Both the position numbers and the translations under genes were made by a program. 64,000 nucleotides of DNA from Burkholderiaceae bacterium (GTDB lineage Bacteria > Pseudomonadota > Gammaproteobacteria > Burkholderiales > Burkholderiaceae_D), in the NCBI GenBank assembly GCA_030158675.1, contig JAOASL010000040.1, positions 1 to 64,000 on the forward strand, in the 5' to 3' direction. Shown here in pieces: positions 1 through 8,702 of the stretch (position 1 is the first letter of the stretch; every line of letters starts with the position of its first letter). The notes beneath the pieces were generated by a model. It was not told the DNA's origin, searched no databases, and was given only the letters and a program-made list of their open reading frames with translations.

Positions 1-1205
1 GCCGCCAGTTCACCGGCGCCGGCGCGCGCGTGGCCGCGCAGATGCAGGCAGTCGATGAGCTGCGTCACTTCCAGACCGAGACGCACGCGATCTCGCACTA
101 CAACAAGTACTACAACGGCATGCACAACGCGAACCACTGGTTCGACAATGTCTGGTACCTGTCCGTGCCGAAGAGCTTCTTCGAGGACGCCTATTCGGGT
201 GGCCCGTTCGAGTTCCTGACCGCCGTCAGCTTCTCCTTCGAATATGTGCTGACCAACCTGCTGTTTGTCCCCTTCATGTCGGGCGCCGCGCATAACGGCG
301 ACCTGTCGACGGTGACCTTCGGTTTCTCCGCGCAGTCGGATGAATCGCGCCACATGACGCTGGGCATCGAATGCATCAAGTTCATGCTCGAGCAGGATCC
401 GGGCAACGTGCCGATCGTGCAGCGCTGGATGGACAAGTGGTTCTGGCGCGGCTACCGCCTGCTGACGCTGGTGGCGATGATGCAGGACTACATGCTGCCC
501 AAGCGCGTGATGAGCTGGAAGGAAGCGTGGGAAATGTATGCCGAGTCGAACGGCGGCGCGCTGTTCGACGATCTGGCGCGCTATGGCATCCGCAAGCCCA
601 AGGGCTGGGAACAGGCCTGCGAAGGCAAGGACCACATCAGCCATCAGGCGTGGGCGACCTTCTACCAGTACGGCCATGCGGCGGCCTTCCATACGTGGAT
701 CCCGAGCAAGGACGAGCTGGACTGGCTGTCGTCGAAATATCCGGATACCTTCGACCAGTACTATCGCCCGCGCCTCGAGCACTGGGCCGAACAGGCCGAG
801 GGCAAGGAAGGCCGCTGGTACAACCAGGTGCTGCCGATGCTGTGCCAGGTTTGTCAGGTGCCGATGCTGTTCACTGAGCACAAAGACCCGACGCAGATCT
901 GCTTCCGCGAGACCGAATACAGCGGCATGAAGTATCACTTCTGCAGCGACCACTGCTGCGAGATCTTCGAACATGAGCCGAAGAAGTATGCGCAGGCCTG
1001 GCTGCCGGTGCACCAGATCTATCAGGGCGCCTGCTATCCGGACGACATCAATCCGGCGTCGCCCGGCGACAGCCCGGTGCGCGAAGTGATGCGCTACTAC
1101 GGCGTCAACGGCGGCGAGGACAACGGCGAATTCTCCACCAGCGAAGACCGTCAGCACTTCCGTCAGTGGAGCGGCCGCATGAAACCGCAAGGTCTCGAGG
1201 AGTAA
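1..1205 (+). CDS. dmpN: Phenol hydroxylase large (alpha) subunit DmpN, 5' end missing
   Basis: This is the diiron oxygenase subunit of multicomponent phenol hydroxylase, which turns phenol into catechol. The reading frame is open to the left edge, so about 115 N-terminal residues of the roughly 515-residue family lie outside; 400 codons are visible. The first EXXH iron motif reads DELRH (near base 57) and the second DESRH (near base 340), both typical of bacterial multicomponent monooxygenases. Two CxxC pairs near bases 843-960 form the C-terminal zinc-binding YHS-like domain of this subunit. The stop overlaps the next start (TAATG), so dmpN and dmpO are translationally coupled. dmpK, dmpL and dmpM are expected just upstream, outside the window. 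Confidence 0.95.
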   Translation, partial: RQFTGAGARVAAQMQAVDELRHFQTETHAISHYNKYYNGMHNANHWFDNVWYLSVPKSFFEDAYSGGPFEFLTAVSFSFEYVLTNLLFVPFMSGAAHNGDLSTVTFGFSAQSDESRHMTLGIECIKFMLEQDPGNVPIVQRWMDKWFWRGYRLLTLVAMMQDYMLPKRVMSWKEAWEMYAESNGGALFDDLARYGIRKPKGWEQACEGKDHISHQAWATFYQYGHAAAFHTWIPSKDELDWLSSKYPDTFDQYYRPRLEHWAEQAEGKEGRWYNQVLPMLCQVCQVPMLFTEHKDPTQICFRETEYSGMKYHFCSDHCCEIFEHEPKKYAQAWLPVHQIYQGACYPDDINPASPGDSPVREVMRYYGVNGGEDNGEFSTSEDRQHFRQWSGRMKPQGLEE

Positions 1206-1600
1206 TGGCGATGGCGATCCAGGAAATCATGCCGACGATCGGTGACTACCCGCTGATCCAGCGCGACACCGAGGACCAGTTCCATGGCAAGCAGCTGATC
1301 TATCTGTGCTGGGAAAACCACCTGATGTTCGCAGCGCCCTTCTGCATCCCGGTGCCGCGCACGCTGCCGTTCGGCGCGCTGATCCGCGACGTGCTGCCGG
1401 AACTGTACGGCGAGCATCCGGAGTTCGAGGATATCGACTGGAAGCGTACGCAGTGGTTCAGCTCGAACAAGCGCTTCATCCCGGACGTGGGCAAATCGCT
1501 CGCGCATCATGACCTGGGTCACAAGAGCCTGATCCGCTTCCGCACGCCGGCGCTCGAAGGTATCCGCTCGCCGGCGACGGCGGGCGGCACCGGCTTCTGA
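1205..1600 (+). CDS. dmpO: Phenol hydroxylase subunit DmpO
   Basis: Small (gamma) subunit of the phenol hydroxylase oxygenase, 131 residues against about 120 in the family. The N-terminal stretch IGDYPLIQRDTEDQFHGKQL and the following YLCWENHLMF are family hallmarks. The start at 1205 overlaps the dmpN stop and has GAGGAG just before it; an in-frame ATG at 1211 is an alternative. The subunit stabilises the DmpL/N/O hydroxylase and has no known catalytic residue. Confidence 0.93.
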   Translation: MAMAIQEIMPTIGDYPLIQRDTEDQFHGKQLIYLCWENHLMFAAPFCIPVPRTLPFGALIRDVLPELYGEHPEFEDIDWKRTQWFSSNKRFIPDVGKSLAHHDLGHKSLIRFRTPALEGIRSPATAGGTGF

Positions 1601-1652
1601 CCGCATTGCCTGACATCCGACGGCCGACCCCTATCCCAACAGAAGAACGACC

Positions 1653-2711
1653 ATGTCACAACAACTGACCATCGAACCCCTCGGCGCGACCATCGACGTC
1701 GAGGATGGACAGACCATCCTCGACGCCGCACTGCGGCAGGGCATCTACATTCCGCACGCCTGCGGCCACGGACTGTGCGGCACCTGCAAGGTGCAGATCA
1801 CCGAAGGCTATGTCGACCATGGTGCGGCCAACCCGTTCGCACTGATGGACTTCGAGCGCGACGAAGGCAAGACCCTGGCCTGCTGCGCCACGCTGCAGAG
1901 CGATGTCGCGGTCGAGGCCGACATCGACGAGGACCCGGATGCGCGCATCATCGCCGTCACCGACTTCAACACCATCGTCAGCCGCATCGAGACACTGACG
2001 CCAACCATCAAGGCCATCTGGCTGAAGCTGGACAAGCCGATCGACTTCCAGGCCGGCCAGTATGTGCAGATTGCGCTGCCGGGCATCGAAGGCGACCGTC
2101 CGTTCTCGATCGCCAACTCGCCCGAAGAGATCGCGCGCACCGGCGAGCTGGAGCTCAATGTACGCATCGTCGCCGGCGGCGCCGGCACCAGCTATCTGCA
2201 CGAAAAGCTGAAGGTCGGCGACAAGCTGCATGTGACCGGCCCGTACGGCCGCTTCTTCGTGCGCACCTCGTCCAGCGCGCCATTGATCTTCATGGCCGGC
2301 GGCTCCGGCCTGTCAAGCCCGCGCTCGATGATCCTCGACCTGCTGGCGAACGGCTGGACACAGCCGATCACGCTGGTCTACGGCCAGCGCAATGTCGCCG
2401 AGCTGTATTACGACGACGAGTTCAAGGCGCTCGCGCAGAAGCATTCGAACTTCCACTATGTGCCGGCGCTGTCAGACGACGCCAGCGACTTCGATGGCTT
2501 CAAGGGCTTTGTGCATGAAGCGGCCAGCCAGCATTTCAATGGCGATTTTTCCGGGCACAAAGCATATCTGTGCGGTCCGCCGCCGATGATCGAAGCCTGT
2601 CTCAGCACACTGATGCAGGGCCGTCTGTACGAGCGCGACATCTACGCGGAGAAGTTCATCACCGCCGCCGATGCGTCGAAACCGCGCAGCGCGCTGTTCA
2701 AGCGCGTCTGA
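1653..2711 (+). CDS. dmpP: Phenol hydroxylase NADH reductase component DmpP
   Basis: NADH:acceptor reductase that feeds electrons to the phenol hydroxylase; 352 residues, the usual length. Domain order is an N-terminal plant-type [2Fe-2S] ferredoxin (Cys37, Cys42, Cys45 and Cys77/78), an FAD domain with RPFSIANS, and an NAD domain with GGSGLSSPRSMI and a C-terminal CGPPPMIEAC motif. It lies 52 bases after dmpO in the same direction, as in known phenol operons. Confidence 0.95.
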   Translation: MSQQLTIEPLGATIDVEDGQTILDAALRQGIYIPHACGHGLCGTCKVQITEGYVDHGAANPFALMDFERDEGKTLACCATLQSDVAVEADIDEDPDARIIAVTDFNTIVSRIETLTPTIKAIWLKLDKPIDFQAGQYVQIALPGIEGDRPFSIANSPEEIARTGELELNVRIVAGGAGTSYLHEKLKVGDKLHVTGPYGRFFVRTSSSAPLIFMAGGSGLSSPRSMILDLLANGWTQPITLVYGQRNVAELYYDDEFKALAQKHSNFHYVPALSDDASDFDGFKGFVHEAASQHFNGDFSGHKAYLCGPPPMIEACLSTLMQGRLYERDIYAEKFITAADASKPRSALFKRV

Positions 2712-2724
2712 GGAAAGATTCAAC

Positions 2725-3087
2725 ATGTTCGACTTTCGTCCGAAGAAGCAGGTGACGATCATGCAGACCGGCGAGACCTATGCGTGTCCGATCGGCGAGA
2801 ACCTGCTGAAGGGGATGACACTGCTCGGCCGCAAGGGCATTCCGGTCGGCTGCGTGAACGGCGGCTGCGGCGTCTGCAAGGTGAAGATCGTCGAGGGCAC
2901 GGTCGAGTCGCTCGGGCCGGTCAGCCGCGCGCATGTGAGCGAAGAAGAGGAATGCCAGGGTTACACCCTGGCCTGCCGGGTCGGCCCAGTCTCCGAGGTG
3001 ACACTCGAGGTCGCGGGCAAGATGGTCAAACCGTTTTCGAAGGGGTTTCAAGCGCAGGCCACCCCACCTGCTGAAGTCAATAAATAA
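2725..3087 (+). CDS. dmpQ: Chloroplast-type ferredoxin DmpQ/XylT
   Basis: 120-residue [2Fe-2S] ferredoxin with cysteines 43, 48, 51 and 84 (CX4CX2C then a distant Cys). In the XylT/DmpQ family it re-reduces the active-site iron of catechol 2,3-dioxygenase after oxidative inactivation, which fits its place directly before dmpB. The start at 2725 follows AGGAAAG; upstream in-frame codons overlap dmpP and are not needed. Confidence 0.92.
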   Translation: MFDFRPKKQVTIMQTGETYACPIGENLLKGMTLLGRKGIPVGCVNGGCGVCKVKIVEGTVESLGPVSRAHVSEEEECQGYTLACRVGPVSEVTLEVAGKMVKPFSKGFQAQATPPAEVNK

Positions 3088-3098
3088 AGGAGAACGCA

Positions 3099-4043
3099 AT
3101 GGGCGTGATGCGAATCGGCCATGCAAGCCTGAAAGTGATGGACATGGCGGCAGCCGTCAAGCACTACACGGAAGTGCTGGGCATGAAGGTCACCATGGAA
3201 GACAAGTCCGGCAACGTGTACCTCAAGTGCTGGGATGAGTGGGATCGTTACTCGATCATCCTGACGGCGTCGGACCAGGCCGGCATGAACCATGTCGCTT
3301 ACAAGGTCGAGAAAGACAGCGATCTCGACGAGTTCAAGACGCGCATCGAGCAGTACGGCATCAAGGTCACCGAATTGCCCGAAGGCGCATTGCCGGCAAC
3401 GGGTCGCATGCTGCAGTTCAAGCTGCCGAGCAGCCACGAGATGCGTCTGTATGCGCAGAAGGAATACGTGGGTACCGAAGTCGGCACCACCAACCCGGAC
3501 CCGTGGCCGGACAACCTCACCGGCGCCGGCGCGCACTGGCTCGACCACTGCCTGCTGATGTGCGAACTGAATCCGGAGACCGGCGTGAACAAGGTCGCGG
3601 AAAATACCGAGTTCATGAAGAAGTGCCTGGACTTCTACCTGGTCGAACAAGTCATGGTCGGCCCGGGCGGTGCAATTCAAGCGGCCACCTGGCTGACACG
3701 CACCAACACGCCGCATGACATTGCCTTCGTCGGCGGTGCCAAGGCCGGCATCCACCACGTATCGTTCTTCCTCGACTCATGGCATGACGTGCTGAAGGCG
3801 GCCGACGTGATGGCGAAGAAGAAGGTGAAGATCGACGTCGCACCGACCCGTCATGGCATCACGCGCGGCGAGACGATTTACTTCTTCGACCCGAGCGGCA
3901 ACCGCAACGAGACCTTCGCAGGCCTCGGTTACCTCGCGCAGCCGGATCGTCCGGTCACGACCTGGACCGAAGACAAGCTGTGGAGCGGCATCTTCTATCA
4001 CACCGGCGATGCGGTGCCGTCGTTCACGGACGTGTACACCTGA
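3099..4043 (+). CDS. dmpB: Catechol 2,3-dioxygenase (extradiol, meta-cleavage)
   Basis: Opens catechol to 2-hydroxymuconic semialdehyde. It has 314 residues and two vicinal-oxygen-chelate repeats. Predicted Fe(II) ligands are His150 (WLDHCLL), His220 (GIHHVSFF) and Glu271 (NRNETF); the catalytic PTRHG and the signature [15 protein letters not shown] segment are present. Compared with P. putida XylE there is an insertion of about nine residues after His150 (around 158-170), as in the TbuE-like branch of these enzymes. AAAGGAG sits 8 bases before the ATG. It is the last rightward gene before the opposing LysR gene. Confidence 0.95.
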   Translation: MGVMRIGHASLKVMDMAAAVKHYTEVLGMKVTMEDKSGNVYLKCWDEWDRYSIILTASDQAGMNHVAYKVEKDSDLDEFKTRIEQYGIKVTELPEGALPATGRMLQFKLPSSHEMRLYAQKEYVGTEVGTTNPDPWPDNLTGAGAHWLDHCLLMCELNPETGVNKVAENTEFMKKCLDFYLVEQVMVGPGGAIQAATWLTRTNTPHDIAFVGGAKAGIHHVSFFLDSWHDVLKAADVMAKKKVKIDVAPTRHGITRGETIYFFDPSGNRNETFAGLGYLAQPDRPVTTWTEDKLWSGIFYHTGDAVPSFTDVYT

Positions 4044-4105
4044 TTGCAGGCGTATGGCTGAAGCGTGGTGGCCTCCCGGCTGGCGCCGGGACGCGCCACG
4101 CACAG

Positions 4106-5017
4106 TCAGGATTTCCGCTTCGTCCCGCCGGCCTTTGCCGCAAACTCGCGCACCACTGACACAAACGCCGCCAGCAAGGATGAATCATCCGACTGCCGGT
4201 ACAGACAGCTTAATTCGATCTCACGCAGATGCTTACTGACCAGCGGACGGTAGACCACCCCCGGCAGCTGCAGGCTCGCCGTCGATGCGGTAGTCACGCA
4301 GGCGCCAAAACCGCCCGCCACCAGCGCAATGGCGGTCAGTACGTCTTCGACCTCCTGCTCGACCCGCAATACCGATTTTTCGCGATGGAACGCCTGCATT
4401 ACCTGCTGCGCGAGTCCGGCGATCGGCAACCTGGGATACAGGATCAAGGGCTGCTCGGACAGGTCGGGAATGCTGACTGTGGCCTGCCGGGCCAGCGGAT
4501 GATGCGCCGGCAGCGCCACCGTCATGCTTTCGCGCAGCACCTCCTCGACCACCAGATCGTCTTCGCGCGGCACCAGCCGGTTGAAGCCGACGCTGATGCG
4601 GCGTTCGCGCAGCGCCTGCACCTGCTCGTGCTTGCTCAGGTTGTGCAGCACGATGCGCACCTCCGGCCGGTCTGCATGGAAGCGCGCCAGAATGCGCGGT
4701 ATGACATCCAGCACGCCAGAGCCGAAGATGCCAATGTCGAGCCGGCCGCTCTGCCCTTCACTGGCCAGCACCGCCCGTTCCTTCGCCCGCTGCGCCAGCG
4801 CCAGCAGGTTCGGCACTTCGGCCAGCAGCGCCTGCCCGGCCTCGGTCAGACCGACGCCGCGCGCGCTGCGCACGAACAGTGCGGCACCGATGTCTTCCTC
4901 GAGCGCCTGGATCTGGCGCGTCAGCGGCGGCTGCGCCATGTGCAGCCGTTCGGCCGCACGGGTGAAATTGCGCTCCTCCGCAACCGCGAGGAAATAGCGC
5001 ATCTGCTTCAGGTCCAT
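4106..5017 (-). CDS. LysR-family transcriptional regulator of the catechol cluster
   Basis: 303-residue LTTR. The N-terminal winged HTH covers residues 1-60 (MDLKQMRYFLAVAEERNFTR, then AAERLHMAQPPLTRQIQALE); an effector-binding domain follows. The HTH resembles the CatR/BenM/ClcR group, but the effector cannot be read from sequence. The start at 5017 is chosen because DLKQMRYF is the canonical LTTR N-terminus and AAAGGCAGG precedes it. It lies convergent to dmpB and divergent from the DUF336 gene, and probably controls the second half of the meta pathway. Confidence 0.9.
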   Translation of the reverse strand: MDLKQMRYFLAVAEERNFTRAAERLHMAQPPLTRQIQALEEDIGAALFVRSARGVGLTEAGQALLAEVPNLLALAQRAKERAVLASEGQSGRLDIGIFGSGVLDVIPRILARFHADRPEVRIVLHNLSKHEQVQALRERRISVGFNRLVPREDDLVVEEVLRESMTVALPAHHPLARQATVSIPDLSEQPLILYPRLPIAGLAQQVMQAFHREKSVLRVEQEVEDVLTAIALVAGGFGACVTTASTASLQLPGVVYRPLVSKHLREIELSCLYRQSDDSSLLAAFVSVVREFAAKAGGTKRKS

Positions 5018-5127
5018 CGTGGCCTGCCTTTCAGTGAAATACCGAAAAGGTATTGTGAACAAAAAATTCAGTATTGGACAGTATTGCTTGTCCGACCTAT
5101 TCTCGAACGCATGCTGTTCGTTTTTCG
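5018..5127. promoter_or_regulatory. Divergent promoter region with LTTR-type operator
   Basis: The spacer between the LysR gene and the DUF336 gene holds a perfect 6-5-6 palindrome, AATACC-GAAAA-GGTATT, at 5038-5054. It contains the T-N11-A core expected for LysR proteins. Two direct copies of CAGTATTG follow at 5069-5076 and 5079-5086, spaced 10 bases (one helical turn). The region is A/T-rich in GC-rich surroundings. A role as operator is inferred. Confidence 0.6.
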
Positions 5128-5583
5128 ATGAAAGCCTCCATGAACGCCACTTCCTCTGCTGCAGTCCATGTCAGCCAGTCGGTGATCTCCGCTGACGCGG
5201 CCCATCTGGCGCTGGCCGCGGCCGTCGCGCATGCGCGCGAGCTCGGCATTGCGATCAATGTCGCCATCACTGACAGCGCCGGCGTGCTCGCCGGCTTCCT
5301 GCGCATGCCGGGTGCTTTCCTGCATTCGATCGACATCGCGATCGACAAGGCTTACACGTCAGCCAGCTTCGGTTTCCCGACGGCGCAGTGGAAAGAGATC
5401 CTCGCGAATGACGAGATACTGCGCATCGGCCTGGCCGAGCGCCCGCGCCTGGTGATCTTCGGCGGTGGCCTGCCGATCGTCGCCGACGGCGCGCGCATCG
5501 GCGGCATCGGCGTGTCCGGCGGTTCGGCCGAACAGGATGAAGCCTGTGCGCGCGCCGGACTGCAGGCCATTGGCCTGGCCTGA
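5128..5583 (+). CDS. DUF336 (GlcG/HbpS-like) protein of the meta-cleavage cluster
   Basis: 151-residue protein of the GlcG/HbpS heme-binding-like family (PF03928). The family pattern is visible: an N-terminal helix with AHARELGIAINVAITD, a central DKAYTSASFG, and the C-terminal glycine-rich GGGLPI...GGIGVSGGSAEQDE segment. Such proteins recur in phenol and catechol gene clusters, but their role there is unknown. No signal peptide is seen, so it is probably cytoplasmic. ATG at 5128 or 5140 could be the start; neither has a strong ribosome site. Confidence 0.85.
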   Translation: MKASMNATSSAAVHVSQSVISADAAHLALAAAVAHARELGIAINVAITDSAGVLAGFLRMPGAFLHSIDIAIDKAYTSASFGFPTAQWKEILANDEILRIGLAERPRLVIFGGGLPIVADGARIGGIGVSGGSAEQDEACARAGLQAIGLA

Positions 5584-5619
5584 CAAGCAACTCACCTACC
5601 TTTCATCACGGAAGACACC

Positions 5620-7074
5620 ATGAAACAGTTCCTGAATTTCATCAACGGCGAATTCGTCGCCACTCACAAGACGTTTGAAGACCGCGCACCGGCTGACAAC
5701 AGCGTGATCGGCCTCGTGCATGAAGCCGGCCAGGCCGAAGTCGACGCCGCCGTGAAGGCGGCGCGCGCAGCGCTGAACGGCGAATGGGGCAAGATGAGTG
5801 TGGTCAGGCGCGTCGAGCTGCTCAATGCAGTGGCCGACGAGATCAATAACCGCTTCGACGATTTCCTCGCCGCCGAACTGGCCGACACCGGCAAGCCGCA
5901 TTCGCTGGCCTCGCACATCGATATTCCGCGCGGCGCAGCCAACTTCAAGATCTTCGCCGACATCGTCAAGAACGCGCCGACCGAGAGCTTCCAGATGACC
6001 ACGCCGGACGGCGGCACGGCGATCAGCTATGGCGTGCGCGTGCCGCTCGGCGTGGTCGGCGTGATCTGCCCGTGGAACCTGCCGCTGCTGCTGATGACGT
6101 GGAAGGTGGGTCCGGCACTGGCGTGCGGCAACGCCGTCATCGTCAAACCGTCCGAAGAGACACCGGCTACCGCCACGCTGTTGGGCGAGGTGATGAACAA
6201 GGTCGGCATTCCGAAGGGCGTGTACAACGTCGTGCATGGCTTCGGCCCGAACTCAGCCGGTGAATTCCTGACCCGCCATCCGGGCGTGGACGGCATTACC
6301 TTCACCGGCGAGACCCGCACCGGTGAAGCGATCATGGCCGCTGCCGCCAAGGGCGTGCGTCCGGTGTCGTTCGAACTCGGCGGCAAGAATGCGGCGGTGG
6401 TGTTTGCGGACGCCGACTTCGACAAGGCGGTGGCCGGCGTGACCCGCTCGGCTTTCGAAAACTGCGGCCAGGTCTGCCTGGGCACCGAACGCGTGTATGT
6501 GCAGCGCCCGATCTTCGAAAAATTCGTCAACGCACTGAAGGCGAAAGCCGAAGGCCTGAAAATCGGCCACTCGCATGAGCCGGGCGTGGGCATGGGTCCG
6601 CTGATCTCGGCCGAACACAAGGCCAAGGTGCTGTCGTACTACGCGACGGCGCAGGCCGAGGGCGCAACGGTCGTCACCGGTGGTGGCACGCCGACCCTGC
6701 CGGGCGCCTACGCGAACGGCCACTTCGTGCAGCCGACCATCTGGACCGGCCTGCCGCAATCCTCGACCATCATCCGCGAAGAGATTTTCGGACCGTGCTG
6801 CCACATCGCGCCGTTCGACACCGAAGAAGAGGCCGTCGCACTGGCAAATGACACGCCGTATGGCCTGGCGACCTCGATCTGGACGTCCGACCTGTCGACT
6901 GCCACGCGGATGGCGAATGCGGTGCATGTCGGCCTGTGCTGGATCAACAGCTGGTTCCTGCGCGACCTGCGCACGCCGTTCGGCGGATCGAAGGCGTCCG
7001 GCATCGGCCGTGAAGGCGGCGTGCATTCGCTCGAGTTCTATACCGATCTGCGCAACGTAATGATCAAGATCTGA
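5620..7074 (+). CDS. dmpC: 2-hydroxymuconic semialdehyde dehydrogenase
   Basis: NAD-dependent aldehyde dehydrogenase of 484 residues that oxidises 2-hydroxymuconic semialdehyde to 4-oxalocrotonate. Key ALDH residues are present: Asn153 (PWNLP), Lys176 (VKPSE), Glu252 (FELGGKNAA) and the nucleophile Cys286 (NCGQVCLGTER). Its position between dmpB and dmpE and the family match give the specificity. GGAAG precedes the ATG. Confidence 0.94.
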   Translation: MKQFLNFINGEFVATHKTFEDRAPADNSVIGLVHEAGQAEVDAAVKAARAALNGEWGKMSVVRRVELLNAVADEINNRFDDFLAAELADTGKPHSLASHIDIPRGAANFKIFADIVKNAPTESFQMTTPDGGTAISYGVRVPLGVVGVICPWNLPLLLMTWKVGPALACGNAVIVKPSEETPATATLLGEVMNKVGIPKGVYNVVHGFGPNSAGEFLTRHPGVDGITFTGETRTGEAIMAAAAKGVRPVSFELGGKNAAVVFADADFDKAVAGVTRSAFENCGQVCLGTERVYVQRPIFEKFVNALKAKAEGLKIGHSHEPGVGMGPLISAEHKAKVLSYYATAQAEGATVVTGGGTPTLPGAYANGHFVQPTIWTGLPQSSTIIREEIFGPCCHIAPFDTEEEAVALANDTPYGLATSIWTSDLSTATRMANAVHVGLCWINSWFLRDLRTPFGGSKASGIGREGGVHSLEFYTDLRNVMIKI

Positions 7075-7094
7075 TTACCCGGAGACCCGAAAAA

Positions 7095-7883
7095 ATGGCC
7101 ATGAATGCCCTGAAAATCCAGCAGTACGGCGACGAGCTGTATGACTCGCTGGTGTCGCGCGTGCCGGTCGAGCCGCTGACCAACCGTGAAACCGACATCA
7201 GCATCGACGACGCCTACCAGATCCAGCTGCGCATGATCGAGCGCCAGCTGCAGACCGGCCAGACCGTGGTCGGCAAGAAGATCGGCGTGACCAGCAAGAT
7301 CGTGATGGACATGCTGGGCGTGAACCAGCCCGACTTCGGTCACCTGCTGTCCGGCATGGTGTTCAACGAAGGCGAGGCGGTCGATACCAGCAAGATGATC
7401 GCGCCAAAGGCCGAGGCCGAAGTCGCGTTCATCCTGGCGCGCGACCTGACCGGCCCGGGCGTGACCGCAGCCGACGTGCTGCGCGCGACCGACTGCGTGA
7501 TGCCCTGTTTCGAAATCGTCGATTCGCGCATCCGCGACTGGAAGATCAAGATCCAGGACACCGTAGCCGACAACGCTTCGTGCGGCGTGTTTACGCTGGG
7601 CGGCACACGCAGAAGTCCGCGGGATCTCGATCTCGCGCTGGCCGGCATGGTGCTGGAAAAAAATGGCGAAATCATCAGCACCTCGTGCGGCGCGTCCGTG
7701 CAGGGCTCACCGGTGAACGCGGTCGCATGGCTGGCCAATACACTGGGCCGTCTCGGCATTTCGCTCAAGGCCGGCGACGTGATCCTGTCGGGCTCGCAGT
7801 CGCCGCTGGTGCCGGTGAAGGCTGGCGACAGCCTGCACTGTTCGGTCGGCGGGCTCGGCAGCACGTCAGTGCGCTTCATCTGA
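7095..7883 (+). CDS. dmpE: 2-oxopent-4-enoate hydratase
   Basis: 262-residue enzyme of the hydratase/decarboxylase family. It hydrates 2-hydroxypenta-2,4-dienoate to 4-hydroxy-2-oxovalerate. Visible family motifs include GKKIGVTSK, PKAEAEVAFIL, CFEIVDSRI and the C-terminal GDVILSGSQSPLVPV. It pairs with the next gene, a paralogue of equal length, as in other clusters where the hydratase and decarboxylase form a complex. ATG codons at 7101 and 7105 are alternative starts. Confidence 0.92.
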   Translation: MAMNALKIQQYGDELYDSLVSRVPVEPLTNRETDISIDDAYQIQLRMIERQLQTGQTVVGKKIGVTSKIVMDMLGVNQPDFGHLLSGMVFNEGEAVDTSKMIAPKAEAEVAFILARDLTGPGVTAADVLRATDCVMPCFEIVDSRIRDWKIKIQDTVADNASCGVFTLGGTRRSPRDLDLALAGMVLEKNGEIISTSCGASVQGSPVNAVAWLANTLGRLGISLKAGDVILSGSQSPLVPVKAGDSLHCSVGGLGSTSVRFI

Positions 7884-7899
7884 TCGCGGGGAAAAGAAC

Positions 7900-8688
7900 A
7901 TGCAACTCGACAAAGCAACCATAGAAAAACTGGCGATCCATCTGGAGAACGCGGAACTGCAAGCACGCGACGTGCTGAAGATCACCGATGACTATCCGCA
8001 GATGGACTTCGACGACGCGTATGCGATCCAGGACATGATCCGCGCGCGCAAGGAAGCGCGCGGCAACAAGACCGTCGGCCTGAAGGCCGGCCTGACCTCG
8101 TTCGCAAAGATGAAGCAGATGGGCGTGGACGTGCCCGTGTTCGGCTTCGTGTCCGACTACATGTCGCGCCCCGATGGCGGCGACATCCAGACCTCCGAGC
8201 TGATCCATCCGAAGGTGGAAGCCGAAATCTGCGTGGTGACCAAGGCGCCGCTGAAGGGCCCGGGCTGTCACGTCGGCGCGGTGATGGCGGCGATCGATTT
8301 CGTGATTCCGGCAGTCGAGATCATCGACAGCCGCTACCGCGACTTTAAATTTGATCTCAAGAGCGTGGTGGCGGACAACACGTCGGCATCACGTTTCGTG
8401 ATCGGCGGTCGTTCACGCAATATCGAAGAACTCGACCTGCGCACGCTCGGCGTGGTGCTGGAAAAGAACGGCCAGGTCGTTGCGATGGCCGCCGGCGCTG
8501 CGGTGCTCGGCCATCCGGCGGCGGCCATCGCGATGATGGCCAATCACCTCGGCGCACGCGGACAGGAAATCCCGGCGGGTACGTTCATCATGACTGGCGG
8601 CGTGACCGAAGCGATTCCGGTGGCCGCCGGCGACAGCGTGAACGTGCGCTTCCAGGACCTCGGTTCCGTGTCGATGCGCTTCATCTGA
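7900..8688 (+). CDS. dmpH: 4-oxalocrotonate decarboxylase
   Basis: 262-residue paralogue of dmpE that decarboxylates 2-oxohex-3-enedioate (the keto form of 4-oxalocrotonate) to 2-hydroxypenta-2,4-dienoate. It is told apart from the hydratase by VGLKAGLTSFAKMKQMGV, IHPKVEAEICVV and AGTFIMTGGVTEAIPV, typical of DmpH/XylI. It is Mg-dependent and channels product to DmpE in characterised systems. It starts 16 bases after dmpE. Confidence 0.92.
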   Translation: MQLDKATIEKLAIHLENAELQARDVLKITDDYPQMDFDDAYAIQDMIRARKEARGNKTVGLKAGLTSFAKMKQMGVDVPVFGFVSDYMSRPDGGDIQTSELIHPKVEAEICVVTKAPLKGPGCHVGAVMAAIDFVIPAVEIIDSRYRDFKFDLKSVVADNTSASRFVIGGRSRNIEELDLRTLGVVLEKNGQVVAMAAGAAVLGHPAAAIAMMANHLGARGQEIPAGTFIMTGGVTEAIPVAAGDSVNVRFQDLGSVSMRFI

Positions 8689-8702
8689 CCAGGACGGCTT
8701 TC

